A stretch of DNA of 64,000 nucleotides. Origin: an uncultured Clostridia bacterium. Its GTDB lineage: Bacteria; Bacillota; Clostridia; Lachnospirales; CAMZNU01. The DNA is taken from positions 1 through 64,000 of the forward strand of contig CAMZNU010000012.1 in assembly GCA_947313885.1 (NCBI GenBank). The letters run 5' to 3'. Both the position numbers and the translations under genes were made by a program. The notes below the pieces were generated by a model. It ran no database searches. It worked only from the letters and a program-made list of their open reading frames with translations, and was not told the origin of the DNA. Shown here piece by piece: positions 1 to 8,432 of this stretch (its first letter is position 1; every line of letters begins with the position of its first letter).

Positions 1-63
1 GCAGGTGCTGAAAACATGGCGAGGTTATTATCACAAAAACATAGCCATGCGGAGTGTTTCTAA
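1..63 (+). CDS. 3' end of an unidentified gene (partial)
   Basis: Frame 1 is open from the window edge to a TAA at 61-63 and gives the last 20 residues of a protein, beginning AGAENMARLL and ending HAECF. The fragment is too short to name. It does not resemble the usual C-terminus of PolC, which often lies upstream of rimP in Firmicutes. A weak hairpin follows the stop codon, which fits the end of a transcription unit. That it is coding is inferred from the good codon use and the hairpin after it. Confidence 0.5.
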   Translation, partial: AGAENMARLLSQKHSHAECF

Positions 64-72
64 ATATTATGT

Positions 73-103
73 AGAGTATATGAGTATCAATATACTCTGT
101 TTT
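73..103 (+). terminator. weak terminator-like hairpin
   Basis: A perfect 9-bp stem (AGAGTATAT at 73-81, ATATACTCT at 90-98) with an 8-nt loop is followed by GTTTTG. The stem is AT-rich and the T run is short. It could end the upstream gene, but it is weaker than the other terminators in the window. Confidence 0.4.
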
Positions 104-187
104 GCGTACAATAAAAAACGTATGAGTTTTAAAAATAAAAATAAAAAGTTGAAATGAAAAATAAAAATAAAAAAATCGAATTAAAGC

Positions 188-242
188 TTGACACAAACAA
201 AAATAGAAAAAAGTTGTAAAATATTTTTCTTTATGATAAAAT
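188..242 (+). promoter_or_regulatory. candidate promoter region of the rimP operon
   Basis: The best sigma-A-like pair is TTGTAA (214-219), a 17-bp spacer and TAAAAT (237-242). A perfect TTGACA also lies at 188-193, but it has no well-spaced -10. Either would place the transcription start ahead of the leader hairpin at 261-292. Confidence 0.4.
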
Positions 243-260
243 AAAAAAGAATATAGTGAT

Positions 261-292
261 GAGGGTGAACAGGAAATGTTCGCTCTTTTTTT
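261..292 (+). promoter_or_regulatory. rimP leader hairpin with T run (possible attenuator)
   Basis: GAGGGTGAACA (261-271) pairs with TGTTCGCTC (277-285) through two G-T wobbles around a GGAAA loop, and seven T follow (286-292). The hairpin sits directly before the rimP ribosome binding site (AAAGAGG, 294-300). A terminator-shaped element between promoter and first gene suggests attenuation or a structured leader. It could also simply terminate upstream transcription. Structured leaders ahead of rimP are known in other bacteria, but I cannot assign this one to a named family. Confidence 0.5.
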
Positions 293-306
293 GAAAGAGG
301 TGCAAA

Positions 307-783
307 ATGGGTAATAAAAATATTTCAGAGAAGGTAAGAAACGTAGTATTAAACATATTAAACAACAGAGAAGAAAATGAAATAGAGTTATTTGATGTAA
401 AGTTTGTAAAGGAGGGTCCTAATTATTATTTACGAGTTTTTATAGACAGAGAAAAGGAAGGTGTGTTTATAAAAGATTGCGTTGAATTAAGTAGAGAGTT
501 AGAAATTTTACTAGACGAAAAAGATTATATAAGTCAACCATATATATTAGAAGTAAGTTCGCCAGGAGCAGATAGACCACTTAGAAACTCTAAAGACTTC
601 GAAAAATATAAAGGAAAGATAATAGATATAAAATTATACAAGAGTTTAAACGGAAAAAAAGAATTCCAAAGTGAGTTAGTAGAACTCGTAGATGGAGTTT
701 TAAAAGTAAAAACAGAAGATGAAGAGATGCAGATAGACATGGAACAAATTGCCACGTGTAGATTAGCGGTTATTTTTAATTAA
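307..783 (+). CDS. rimP: ribosome maturation factor RimP
   Basis: RimP (158 aa) binds the free 30S subunit and helps its maturation. The N-terminal alpha/beta domain covers about residues 1-85 and ends in the family signature SSPGADRPL (84-92). The C-terminal SH3-like barrel follows (about 93-158). The length is normal for the family. The start has a good AAAGAGG site. It is the first gene of the rimP-nusA-ylxR-ylxQ-infB-rbfA operon, an order conserved in Firmicutes, and nusA begins 10 nt after its stop. The leader hairpin upstream may regulate the whole operon. Confidence 0.95.
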   Translation: MGNKNISEKVRNVVLNILNNREENEIELFDVKFVKEGPNYYLRVFIDREKEGVFIKDCVELSRELEILLDEKDYISQPYILEVSSPGADRPLRNSKDFEKYKGKIIDIKLYKSLNGKKEFQSELVELVDGVLKVKTEDEEMQIDMEQIATCRLAVIFN

Positions 784-793
784 GGAGTTAATA

Positions 794-1888
794 ATGAGAA
801 AAAAGAAAGAAAAGTACAATCTAATAGACGCATTGGAGATATTAGAAAAAGAGAATGAAATACCTAGAGCTGAGATGTTAGAAGCGATAGAGTCGGCATT
901 AGTAACAGCGTGTAAAAAAAACCATGATATAGATCAAAACAATAAAGTAGTTTTTAACAATCAAACAGGTGAGTTGCAACTATTTGCGCAGAAGCAGGTA
1001 GTTGAAGAATCTATGAATGACAATATAGAGATATCATTAAAAGATGCTAAAAAAATAAACCCGCAGTACGAGATAGGTGATATTTGTAGTATAGAAATAA
1101 TAACTAAAGATTTTAATAGAATAACAGCACAAACAGCGAAACAGGTAATAATGCAAAAAATAAGAGATAGCAGAAAAAACTCATTATATGAGAAGTATAA
1201 AAATTATGAAAAAGAAATAGTTACAGCTGTAATACAAAGAATAGACTACGAACGTAAAAATGTTCTTCTGTCTATAAATGGGCTACAAGCTATATTGCCA
1301 CAAAATGAACAAATAGCAGGCGAAAGATATAATGTAAATGATAGAATAAAAGTTTATATTCTAGAAATAAATAAAAATTCAAAAGGATTACAAGGGTTAG
1401 CTTCTAGAATAAATATAGAATTTGTAATAAGATTATTCGAAGAAAGAATACCAGAAATACATGATGGAATAGTGGTTATTGAAGCTATATCAAGAGAAGC
1501 AGGACAAAGATCAAAAATAGCACTAACATCAAAAGATGAGAATGTGGAGGTAATAGGCTCATGTATAGGAGAAAACGGATTAAAAATAAATGATATTATA
1601 CGAGAGTTGAATGGAGAAAAAATTGATTTGATAAAATATAGTAGTGACTCTAGAGAATTTATAACATCATCATTAAATCCATGTAAACCAATAGGAATAG
1701 AAGTAGACGAACAACTAAAGACGGCTAAGGTTGTTGTAAATGATGAACATTTATCATTGGCAATAGGTAAGAAAGGGCAAAATGTAAGATTAGCAGTAAA
1801 GCTAACGGGCTACAAAATAGATATAAAAAGTAAAACACAAGCGTTAGAGGAAGATTATATAAGTGAAGAGTGTTATTTTACGTCATAG
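794..1888 (+). CDS. nusA: transcription termination/antitermination factor NusA
   Basis: NusA (364 aa) binds RNA polymerase and nascent RNA and modulates pausing, termination and antitermination. An N-terminal polymerase-binding domain (about 1-130) is followed by an S1 domain (about 137-200) and two KH domains. The second KH domain carries GKKG in AIGKKGQNVRLA (325-328) and the first carries GENG near residue 258. There is no C-terminal acidic repeat extension, as is usual in Firmicutes. An AAGGAG site lies 6 nt before the ATG. It is co-transcribed with rimP. Confidence 0.96.
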   Translation: MRKKKEKYNLIDALEILEKENEIPRAEMLEAIESALVTACKKNHDIDQNNKVVFNNQTGELQLFAQKQVVEESMNDNIEISLKDAKKINPQYEIGDICSIEIITKDFNRITAQTAKQVIMQKIRDSRKNSLYEKYKNYEKEIVTAVIQRIDYERKNVLLSINGLQAILPQNEQIAGERYNVNDRIKVYILEINKNSKGLQGLASRINIEFVIRLFEERIPEIHDGIVVIEAISREAGQRSKIALTSKDENVEVIGSCIGENGLKINDIIRELNGEKIDLIKYSSDSREFITSSLNPCKPIGIEVDEQLKTAKVVVNDEHLSLAIGKKGQNVRLAVKLTGYKIDIKSKTQALEEDYISEECYFTS

Positions 1889-1901
1889 AACGGTGGATTA
1901 T

Positions 1902-2168
1902 ATGAAGAAAGAAAAACTAAGAAAGTGTGTTGGATGTAACAAGATGATTGATAGAAAAAAAATGATAAGAATATCAAAAACAAAAGAAGGTAATTTTTCA
2001 ATAGACCACCAGTTTAAAAAAGATGGACGTGGTGCATATATGTGTAAAGAAATAAAGTGTTATATGAATGCGAAAAAGAACAGTGGTATTGAAAGGTCAT
2101 TTAAAATGAAAGTGCCAATAGATGTGTATAAAAATTTAGAAAGAGAGGTAGAATTTAAAAATGTTTAG
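1902..2168 (+). CDS. ylxR: YlxR family RNA-binding protein (RnpM)
   Basis: This small basic protein of the DUF448/YlxR family has 88 aa. The motifs RKCVGC (residues 7-12) and GRGAYMC are the family signature. In B. subtilis the orthologue is reported to act on RNase P (RnpM); the same role here is inference. An upstream in-frame ATG at 1863 lies inside nusA, but ATG 1902 follows a GGTGGA ribosome site and gives the usual family N-terminus, so it was chosen. The end overlaps the next gene by 8 nt, which suggests translational coupling. Confidence 0.9.
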   Translation: MKKEKLRKCVGCNKMIDRKKMIRISKTKEGNFSIDHQFKKDGRGAYMCKEIKCYMNAKKNSGIERSFKMKVPIDVYKNLEREVEFKNV

Positions 2169-2478
2169 TAGAAAAATAATGTCAATGATAAGTTTAGCAA
2201 AAAAAGCAGGAGTGGTTAAAACGGGAGATTTTGCAGTTTCGTATAGCATACAAAATGAAAAAGCAAAGTTAGTAATTGTTGCAAAAAATGCAGGTGAAAA
2301 CACGATAAAAAAATTCGCAAATAAAGGTGATTATTATGGTATCGAGATTAGGTCCTATGGTGAAAAGGAATTGTATAGCTGGGCATTAGGAAAAGACAAT
2401 ATAGCTTTATTAGCTATCGAAGATACAAATTTTGCAAGTAAATTAATAGATTTAATAGATGAAGCAAAAGATGCGTAA
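2161..2478 (+). CDS. ylxQ: L7Ae/L30e-like ribosome-associated protein (YlxQ)
   Basis: A 105-aa protein of the L7Ae/L30e/S12e/Gadd45 fold, which binds kink-turn RNA. Family features are KAGVVKTGDFAV near residue 15, LVIVAKNAGENT in the central strand and the late KDNIALLAIED segment. It starts inside the last codons of ylxR and lies before infB, exactly where ylxQ is found in Firmicutes. The precise ribosomal role of YlxQ is not settled, so the call rests on family and position. Confidence 0.88.
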   Translation: MFSRKIMSMISLAKKAGVVKTGDFAVSYSIQNEKAKLVIVAKNAGENTIKKFANKGDYYGIEIRSYGEKELYSWALGKDNIALLAIEDTNFASKLIDLIDEAKDA

Positions 2479-2527
2479 AATGCAGAATTTATATAGGAGA
2501 ACATATATGGAATAGCGGAGGTTCAAT

Positions 2528-4540
2528 ATGGAAAAAATTAGAGTGTACGAATTAGCGAAAAAAATGAATATGACAATAGGTGAAATTAAAGATAATTTAA
2601 AAAAAATAGGCGTAGAAGTGAAGTCGCATATGAGCAATGTAGATAGTGACTTAGAAGTAAAAATAAGAGAAAGAATTTCAAATAGTACAGATGTGAAAGA
2701 GGAAGAAGAAATTCAAGAGACAATAGAGAAAACACAAAAAACTAATAAAAAAAACAAAAATAAACTTGATATAAATGAAGAGATGGACATAGTTGAAATA
2801 CCAGCTAATTTAACTATAAAAGAACTGTCAGTAGCATTAGATAGAAAAGTGAACGAAATAATTAAAATGTTAATGATGGAAGGAACGTTAGCTACAATAA
2901 ATGACACTATAAACTTTGAAGATGCAACAAAAATAGCCGAAAGATTTAATTTCATAACAGAAATGTTACCCGAGGAGGACATATTAGGTAAAGAGTTCGC
3001 GAAAATTGATGATGAAAGAAAAGCGGTTACAAAACAGAAAAGACCACCTGTTGTAGTTGTAATGGGACACGTTGATCATGGAAAAACATCATTATTAGAT
3101 TATATAAGAAACAGTAAAGTTACAAAAGGTGAAGCAGGAGGTATAACGCAACATATAGGAGCATACACAATAGAAAGTAATGGTGAAAAAATAACATTTT
3201 TAGACACCCCAGGACATGCCGCATTTACGCAAATGCGTTCAAGAGGGGCATCTATAACGGATATAGTAGTAATAGTAGTTGCAGCGGATGATGGAGTAAT
3301 GCCACAAACATTAGAAGCTATAGACCACGCTAAAGCAGCGGGAGTTACTATAATAGTAGCTATAAATAAAATTGATAAACCAGGATGTAACTTAGATAAA
3401 GTAAAAAAAGAGTTAGCAGAGAGAGAATTATTAGTAGAGGATTGGGGCGGTGACGTAGTAGCCGTACCAGTATCAGCACATACAGGTGAGGGAGTAGATC
3501 ATTTATTAGAAATGATTCAATTAACAGCGAGTTTAGAAACATTAGAAGCAGAAAAGCAAGGAAAAGCAAAAGGTACAGTTATAGAGTCAGCACTAGATAA
3601 AAGAAGAGGAACAGTAGCAACGGTTTTAGTGCAAAATGGTATTTTGAAGTTAGGTGATCCTATTGTGGTAGGAGAGTCGCATGGTAAAGTAAGAGCTATG
3701 ATTGATGATAAAGGCATAAGAGTTAACAGTGCAGGACCATCAATGCCAGTGGAAATATTAGGATTATCAAAAGTTCCAAATGCAGGAGAAGTATTTTATG
3801 TAGCAAAAAATGAAAAGCATGCTAGACAACTTGCAGAATCTGTTGAGGCGAAAGGTCGTGTTGATATGTTAAATGCATCACAACATAAAGTGTCTCTAGA
3901 TGACCTATTTGACAAGATACAGCAAGGAGAAGTTAAAGAGTTAAAAATAGTAATAAAAGCTGATGTACAAGGGTCTATAGAAGCGATAAAAACTAGTTTA
4001 GAAAAATTATCAAACGAAGAAGTACGAGTAAATATAATCCATGGTGGAGTTGGTGCGATTAGTAAAACGGATGTGATGTTAGCATCAGCATCAAATGCTA
4101 TAATAATAGGGTTTAATGTGTCACCAGATGTAAATGCGCAATCAGAAGCCGAAATAGAAAAAGTAGATTTAAGAGTATATAACGTAATATACAATGCTAT
4201 AGATGATGTAAAGAGAGCTGTGACGGGAATGTTAGAGCCTATATATGAAGAAAAAATAATAGGTACAGCAGAAATAAGACAATTATTCAAAGCATCAGGA
4301 GTAGGTACGATAGGCGGATCTTTTGTGATGACAGGTAAATTAGTGCGTAATTGTGGGGTAAGAATAACAAGAGAAGGTAAATTAATTTACGAAGGAAAAT
4401 TAGGAGCATTAAAAAGGTTTAAAGATGATGTAAAAGAAGTTGCAAAAGGATATGATTGTGGATTGTTATTTGAAAACTTCAACGATATAAAAGAGTTAGA
4501 TGTTGTAGAAGGGTATATAATGGAAGAAATTAAAAGATAG
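2528..4540 (+). CDS. infB: translation initiation factor IF-2
   Basis: IF-2 (670 aa) is the GTPase that brings initiator fMet-tRNA to the 30S subunit and promotes subunit joining. The short N-terminal region contains an IF2_N module (VYELAKKMNM) and a second one near residue 95. The GTPase domain begins near residue 172 with GHVDHGKT (about 180-187), DTPGHAAF and NKID. Domains II to IV follow, with the C-terminal fMet-tRNA-binding part. It is somewhat shorter than in B. subtilis because the charged N-terminal linker is reduced. A GGAGG site precedes the ATG. Confidence 0.97.
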   Translation: MEKIRVYELAKKMNMTIGEIKDNLKKIGVEVKSHMSNVDSDLEVKIRERISNSTDVKEEEEIQETIEKTQKTNKKNKNKLDINEEMDIVEIPANLTIKELSVALDRKVNEIIKMLMMEGTLATINDTINFEDATKIAERFNFITEMLPEEDILGKEFAKIDDERKAVTKQKRPPVVVVMGHVDHGKTSLLDYIRNSKVTKGEAGGITQHIGAYTIESNGEKITFLDTPGHAAFTQMRSRGASITDIVVIVVAADDGVMPQTLEAIDHAKAAGVTIIVAINKIDKPGCNLDKVKKELAERELLVEDWGGDVVAVPVSAHTGEGVDHLLEMIQLTASLETLEAEKQGKAKGTVIESALDKRRGTVATVLVQNGILKLGDPIVVGESHGKVRAMIDDKGIRVNSAGPSMPVEILGLSKVPNAGEVFYVAKNEKHARQLAESVEAKGRVDMLNASQHKVSLDDLFDKIQQGEVKELKIVIKADVQGSIEAIKTSLEKLSNEEVRVNIIHGGVGAISKTDVMLASASNAIIIGFNVSPDVNAQSEAEIEKVDLRVYNVIYNAIDDVKRAVTGMLEPIYEEKIIGTAEIRQLFKASGVGTIGGSFVMTGKLVRNCGVRITREGKLIYEGKLGALKRFKDDVKEVAKGYDCGLLFENFNDIKELDVVEGYIMEEIKR

Positions 4541-4548
4541 AGGGGTAT

Positions 4549-4893
4549 ATGAAGAGAAAAAGTGGTAGAACATTTAAAATAAATCAAGAAATATTAAGAG
4601 AAGTTGCAAAAATAATAAGAGAAGAAATAAAAGATCCAAGATTAGGCATAATGACATCTGTTACAGATGTTGATACTAGCAATGATTTAAAATACTGTAA
4701 AGTATTTATAAGTACAATGGGTACAGAAAAAGAAAAGGAAATGACAGTAGAAATTTTAAATAAATCAAAAGGTTATGTAAGAAAACAAATAGCTACTAGA
4801 ATAAATTTAAGACAGACACCAGAATTTAAATTTTACTTAGATGATACGTTAGAGAGAAGTATGCGAATAAATGAATTACTAGGAAAATTATAA
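4549..4893 (+). CDS. rbfA: ribosome-binding factor A
   Basis: RbfA (114 aa) is a KH-fold 30S maturation factor that helps process the 16S rRNA 5' end and supports growth at low temperature. Recognisable segments are EEIKDPRLGIMTSVTDV and the late TPEFKFYLDDTLERS. It starts 9 nt after infB with a GAGGGG site and ends 9 nt before the DHH gene, so it belongs to the same operon. Confidence 0.95.
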   Translation: MKRKSGRTFKINQEILREVAKIIREEIKDPRLGIMTSVTDVDTSNDLKYCKVFISTMGTEKEKEMTVEILNKSKGYVRKQIATRINLRQTPEFKFYLDDTLERSMRINELLGKL

Positions 4894-4901
4894 GGGGTAT
4901 T

Positions 4902-5870
4902 ATGAAAAATGATAGCGTTATTGAAATTGTAAATGTGATGTTGGAAAGTCAGCATATATATATATCAGGTCATACAGGTCCAGATGGAGATGCAATAGGA
5001 TCTATGGCGGCACTATGTATTGCGTTAGAGAATGTTGGTAAAAAACCAAAATTGGTTTTGGAAAAAGCGTCATCTAGGTATGATGTAATACCATATAATA
5101 AATACGTTACAAAAAAAGTAGATAAAAGCAATATAGATTTATTTATTGTTGTAGATTGTGGTTCAACTAAAATATTTAATAATGGAATAAAAGAATATTT
5201 TGATAATGCTAAAAAAACGATAAATATAGATCACCATTTAGGAAATGATTATTATGGAGATTATAATTACGTACTAGAAAATGCATCATCAACATCAGAA
5301 ATAATATATGATTTTGTAAAAGAAATTTGTAAAATAGATAAAGATATAGCAACTTCACTTTATAGTGGCATTGTATATGATACTGGTGGTTTTAGACATA
5401 ATACAACAACAAAAAATACACATAAAATAGCAGGTGAATTTTTAGAACTAGGAATAGATTTTACTAATATATATTTTAATATTTTACGTAGAAAAACTTT
5501 AAAAGAGATGCAAATATTACAATTAGTGACATCAAGAATAAAAGTTGTAAATAGAAATATAAATTATAGCTATATTACAATAAAAGACTTAGAAGATATA
5601 GATGCTACAATAAGAGATTTATCAGGTATGATTGATTTTGTAGCGTCATTAGAAGGGATGGAAGTAAGCATATTTATATATGAGAAAAAACAAAATCACT
5701 TTAAATATAGCTTAAGATCAAGAAGTACAAATATAAATGAAGTTGCATCATATTTTGGCGGTGGCGGACATAGGTTGGCATCGGGATGCACGATAGAAGG
5801 TAAATTAGAGGATACGATGACCAAAGTTATGGAAAAAATAGTGGTGGCAATAAATGACAAAAACAATTAA
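4902..5870 (+). CDS. nrnA: DHH family phosphoesterase, NrnA-type oligoribonuclease/pAp phosphatase
   Basis: This 322-aa DHH/DHHA1 phosphoesterase probably degrades short RNA oligonucleotides and 3'-phosphoadenosine 5'-phosphate. The metal-binding motifs are in order: GPDGDAIGS, VDCGST, IDHHLGN and VYDTGGF. The C-terminal DHHA1 signature GGGGHRLASG lies near residue 290. Its place between rbfA and truB is typical of Firmicutes nrnA. Its last 17 nt overlap the start of truB. Confidence 0.9.
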   Translation: MKNDSVIEIVNVMLESQHIYISGHTGPDGDAIGSMAALCIALENVGKKPKLVLEKASSRYDVIPYNKYVTKKVDKSNIDLFIVVDCGSTKIFNNGIKEYFDNAKKTINIDHHLGNDYYGDYNYVLENASSTSEIIYDFVKEICKIDKDIATSLYSGIVYDTGGFRHNTTTKNTHKIAGEFLELGIDFTNIYFNILRRKTLKEMQILQLVTSRIKVVNRNINYSYITIKDLEDIDATIRDLSGMIDFVASLEGMEVSIFIYEKKQNHFKYSLRSRSTNINEVASYFGGGGHRLASGCTIEGKLEDTMTKVMEKIVVAINDKNN

Positions 5871-6753
5871 CGGTGTAATAAATATAAAAAAAGAAAAGGG
5901 ATATACGTCCCATGATGTTGTAGCTTGTGTAAGAAAAATTATAGGCAAAAAAATAAAAGTAGGGCATACAGGTACACTAGACCCAGAAGCCACAGGGGTG
6001 TTACCAGTGTGCGTAGGTAGATGCACAAAACTTTCAGATAGAATAATGAGTAACGATAAAGTTTATATTGGTAAGTTAAAATTAGGAATTAAAACAGATA
6101 CTCAAGATATATGGGGTAAAGTTTTAGAAACTGCAGATGTAGACGTATTAGAAAAAGATATTTATGAAGTAGTGAAAAGTTTCAAAGGTATTCAACAACA
6201 GTTACCACCGATGTATTCAGCGATAAAAATAAATGGTAAAAAATTATACGAGTTGGCAAGAGAAGGTAAAGAAATAGAACGAAAAAAGAGGAAAATAGAA
6301 ATAAAAGATATAGAAGTTTTAAATATAGAAAAAGATGAAATAGAAATAAAAGTTAAATGTAGTAAAGGTACTTATATTCGAAGTTTATTTACAGATATAA
6401 GTGAAAAACTAGGAACTATAGGAACGATGAGTGAGCTTAAAAGAATAAAAACAGGTGTGTATAAAATCGAGAATTCCATTACCCTTGATGAGTTAAAAAA
6501 GTTAAACGAAAACAATCATATAGAAGATGGAATATTATCATTAGAGAAAATATTAGAGAGTTATGAATTTTTAAAAGCACCAAGCAAATGTAATAAGTAT
6601 CTTTACAATGGAAATAAGGTGAGCATAAACTATTTTAGTGAGAAGTTAGAAAATAAACGAGAATATGTTATAGTAGATTGCAATGACATAATAATGGGAA
6701 TATATATAGTTATAGGAGAATTATTAGTTCCTGTTATAATGTTAAAAAACTAG
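5854..6753 (+). CDS. truB: tRNA pseudouridine(55) synthase
   Basis: TruB (299 aa) forms pseudouridine at position 55 of the tRNA T-loop. The catalytic aspartate is D43 in the motif GTLDPEATG. Other conserved parts are GYTSHDVV, the QLPPMYSAIKINGKKLYE stretch and the KCSKGTYIRSL loop. A C-terminal PUA-like part follows. The ATG at 5854 lies within the end of nrnA and is preceded by GTGGTGG. The gene is followed by ribF after 10 nt, the usual neighbour. Confidence 0.95.
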   Translation: MTKTINGVINIKKEKGYTSHDVVACVRKIIGKKIKVGHTGTLDPEATGVLPVCVGRCTKLSDRIMSNDKVYIGKLKLGIKTDTQDIWGKVLETADVDVLEKDIYEVVKSFKGIQQQLPPMYSAIKINGKKLYELAREGKEIERKKRKIEIKDIEVLNIEKDEIEIKVKCSKGTYIRSLFTDISEKLGTIGTMSELKRIKTGVYKIENSITLDELKKLNENNHIEDGILSLEKILESYEFLKAPSKCNKYLYNGNKVSINYFSEKLENKREYVIVDCNDIIMGIYIVIGELLVPVIMLKN

Positions 6754-6763
6754 AGGTATTTAA

Positions 6764-7678
6764 ATGAAGGTTATTAGTAGTAAAAAAATAAATATAAAAG
6801 AGAGTACAGTTGTGACTATTGGTAATTTTGACGGTATTCATATAGGGCATAAAAAATTAATTGATACATTAGAAAAAAGTATTATAGATGATATCGGAAG
6901 TAAGGTAGTGTTATCTTTTTACCCGCACCCTCTAGAATATATTAAGGGTTACAAAGTGAAAACTATATTGAGCCAACGTGAAAAAGAAAAAGAACTCTTA
7001 AGTCTTGGGATGGATTATTTTATAAAATACCCATTTGATGAAAATACGATGAATATGGAAGCGAAAGATTTTTTCATTGAAGTAATTGTAGATAAGTTAA
7101 ATTGTAAAACTTTAGTTGTTGGTGAATGTTTCAAATTTGGAAAAGAAAATAAAGGTGATATTTATTTTTTAGAAACTATGTGCAGTAAATATAATATAAA
7201 ATTATATGTAGTTGAAAATAGGTTAATAGATAAAGTTAAAGTTAGTTCATCAAATATAAGAAAACTAGTTATGGAGCATAACTTTAAAGAAATTGAAAAG
7301 AGATTAAATAAAAAGTTTTATATGTGTAATAAAGTTATAGAAGGTAAAAAAATTGGTAGAACGTTAGGGTATAGAACGGCTAATATAAAAATTAGAGATG
7401 ACAAAATAGTTCCACCGAACGGTGTGTATTATACATATACAACGGTATGCGGTAAAAAATACGATAGTGTAACAAATATAGGAATAACTCCAACATTTGA
7501 AAACTGTAATAGAAGTATAGAGACGCATATAATAAATTTTAATAAAGACATATATGGAGAGGAAATAAAATTAGAATTCAATGAATTTATAAGGGGGGAA
7601 AAAAAGTTTAAAAATGTAAGAGAGTTAATGGATCAAATAGAGCTAGATATACAATTTGTTAAAAATAAGCTTGTATAA
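6764..7678 (+). CDS. ribF: bifunctional riboflavin kinase/FAD synthetase
   Basis: RibF (304 aa) converts riboflavin to FMN and FMN to FAD. The N-terminal FAD synthetase (nucleotidyltransferase) domain shows GNFDGIHIGHKKL near residue 22 and SFYPHPLEY. The C-terminal riboflavin kinase domain shows GRTLGYRTANI near residue 200 and the late acidic GEEIKLEF. No FMN riboswitch was seen, which fits its place inside the operon. The stop codon lies within the left arm of the terminator stem that ends the operon. Confidence 0.95.
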   Translation: MKVISSKKINIKESTVVTIGNFDGIHIGHKKLIDTLEKSIIDDIGSKVVLSFYPHPLEYIKGYKVKTILSQREKEKELLSLGMDYFIKYPFDENTMNMEAKDFFIEVIVDKLNCKTLVVGECFKFGKENKGDIYFLETMCSKYNIKLYVVENRLIDKVKVSSSNIRKLVMEHNFKEIEKRLNKKFYMCNKVIEGKKIGRTLGYRTANIKIRDDKIVPPNGVYYTYTTVCGKKYDSVTNIGITPTFENCNRSIETHIINFNKDIYGEEIKLEFNEFIRGEKKFKNVRELMDQIELDIQFVKNKLV

Positions 7679-7723
7679 GAAAAAGAGGATGTTTTTTACA
7701 GTCTCTTTTTCTTATACAAGCTT
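7667..7723 (+). terminator. 21-bp perfect inverted repeat, terminator of the rimP-ribF operon
   Basis: AAGCTTGTATAAGAAAAAGAG (7667-7687) is the exact reverse complement of 7703-7723, with a 15-nt loop. The left arm includes the ribF stop codon and the right arm starts CTCTTTTTC. The stem is unusually long and perfect, and it ends directly before an in-frame ATG (7724) of the next reading frame. This is one reason to place the real nth start further downstream. Confidence 0.8.
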
Positions 7724-7759
7724 ATGAATAGAGAAATTATTAGTTATAAGAGGTGTACA

Positions 7760-8410
7760 GTGCTAAAAAAAGATAGAGTTAAGGAAACAATTAAAAGATT
7801 AGATGTTTATTATCCAGGATTGGATAAATGTTATTTAAACTATAGCACGCCTTATGAGTTGTTGTTTGCAACTATTTTAAGTGCACAGTGTACAGATGAT
7901 AGGGTTAATATGACAACAAAACAATTATTTAAGAGATATAAATGCCTTAATGATTATGCAAATGCACCTATTGAAGAGTTAGAAATAGCAGTAAAATCTA
8001 CAGGCTTTTATAGAAACAAAGCAAGGCATTTAAAAGGCAGTGCCACAATGTTAATAGATGAGTATGACAGTATATTGCCATCAGAAATAGAAAAATTAAT
8101 ATTGTTACCAGGGGTCGGAAGAAAAACAGCAAATGTAGTAAGAAGTCATATTTTCAAAATTCCATCTGTAGTTGTAGATACGCATGTAAAACGTATAAGT
8201 AATAGACTTGGCATAGCAAAATCTAAAGATCCTGTTAAAATAGAATTTGAATTAATGAAAGCATTGCCTAAAAAAAATTACATAAGATACAATCAGCAGG
8301 TAATAGCGTTTGGAAGAGAAATATGCAAATCACAAAATCCAAAATGCGAGATATGCTTTTTAAGAGATGTGTGTCAAGAGTTAAAGAAGAAGACAAAAAA
8401 GATAAAATAA
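7760..8410 (+). CDS. nth: endonuclease III
   Basis: This base-excision repair DNA glycosylase/AP lyase acts on oxidised pyrimidines (216 aa from this start). The catalytic Lys122 lies in the helix-hairpin-helix LPGVGRKTANV and Asp140 in VDTHVKR, with the same 18-residue spacing as in E. coli (K120/D138). Four cysteines near the C-terminus (C-x6-C-x2-C-x5-C, starting at CKSQNPKC) bind a [4Fe-4S] cluster. The frame is open from ATG 7724, but that codon abuts the terminator stem and lacks a ribosome site. GTG 7760 follows AAGAGGTG and gives the usual N-terminus. Confidence 0.93.
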   Translation: MLKKDRVKETIKRLDVYYPGLDKCYLNYSTPYELLFATILSAQCTDDRVNMTTKQLFKRYKCLNDYANAPIEELEIAVKSTGFYRNKARHLKGSATMLIDEYDSILPSEIEKLILLPGVGRKTANVVRSHIFKIPSVVVDTHVKRISNRLGIAKSKDPVKIEFELMKALPKKNYIRYNQQVIAFGREICKSQNPKCEICFLRDVCQELKKKTKKIK

Positions 8411-8432
8411 TTTAGAAAATAAAGAGGTATGT

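Noticed and set aside
188-222. promoter made of TTGACA (188) and TAAAAT (217)
   Set aside because: The spacer would be 23 bp, too long for sigma-A; the TTGTAA/TAAAAT pair at 214-242 fits better.
3796-4290. 164-residue open frame on the minus strand
   Set aside because: It lies inside infB on the opposite strand, with no similarity to a family and no start signal.
6754-6763. FMN riboswitch for ribF
   Set aside because: ribF follows truB after 10 nt, leaving no room, and no conserved riboswitch core was seen upstream.
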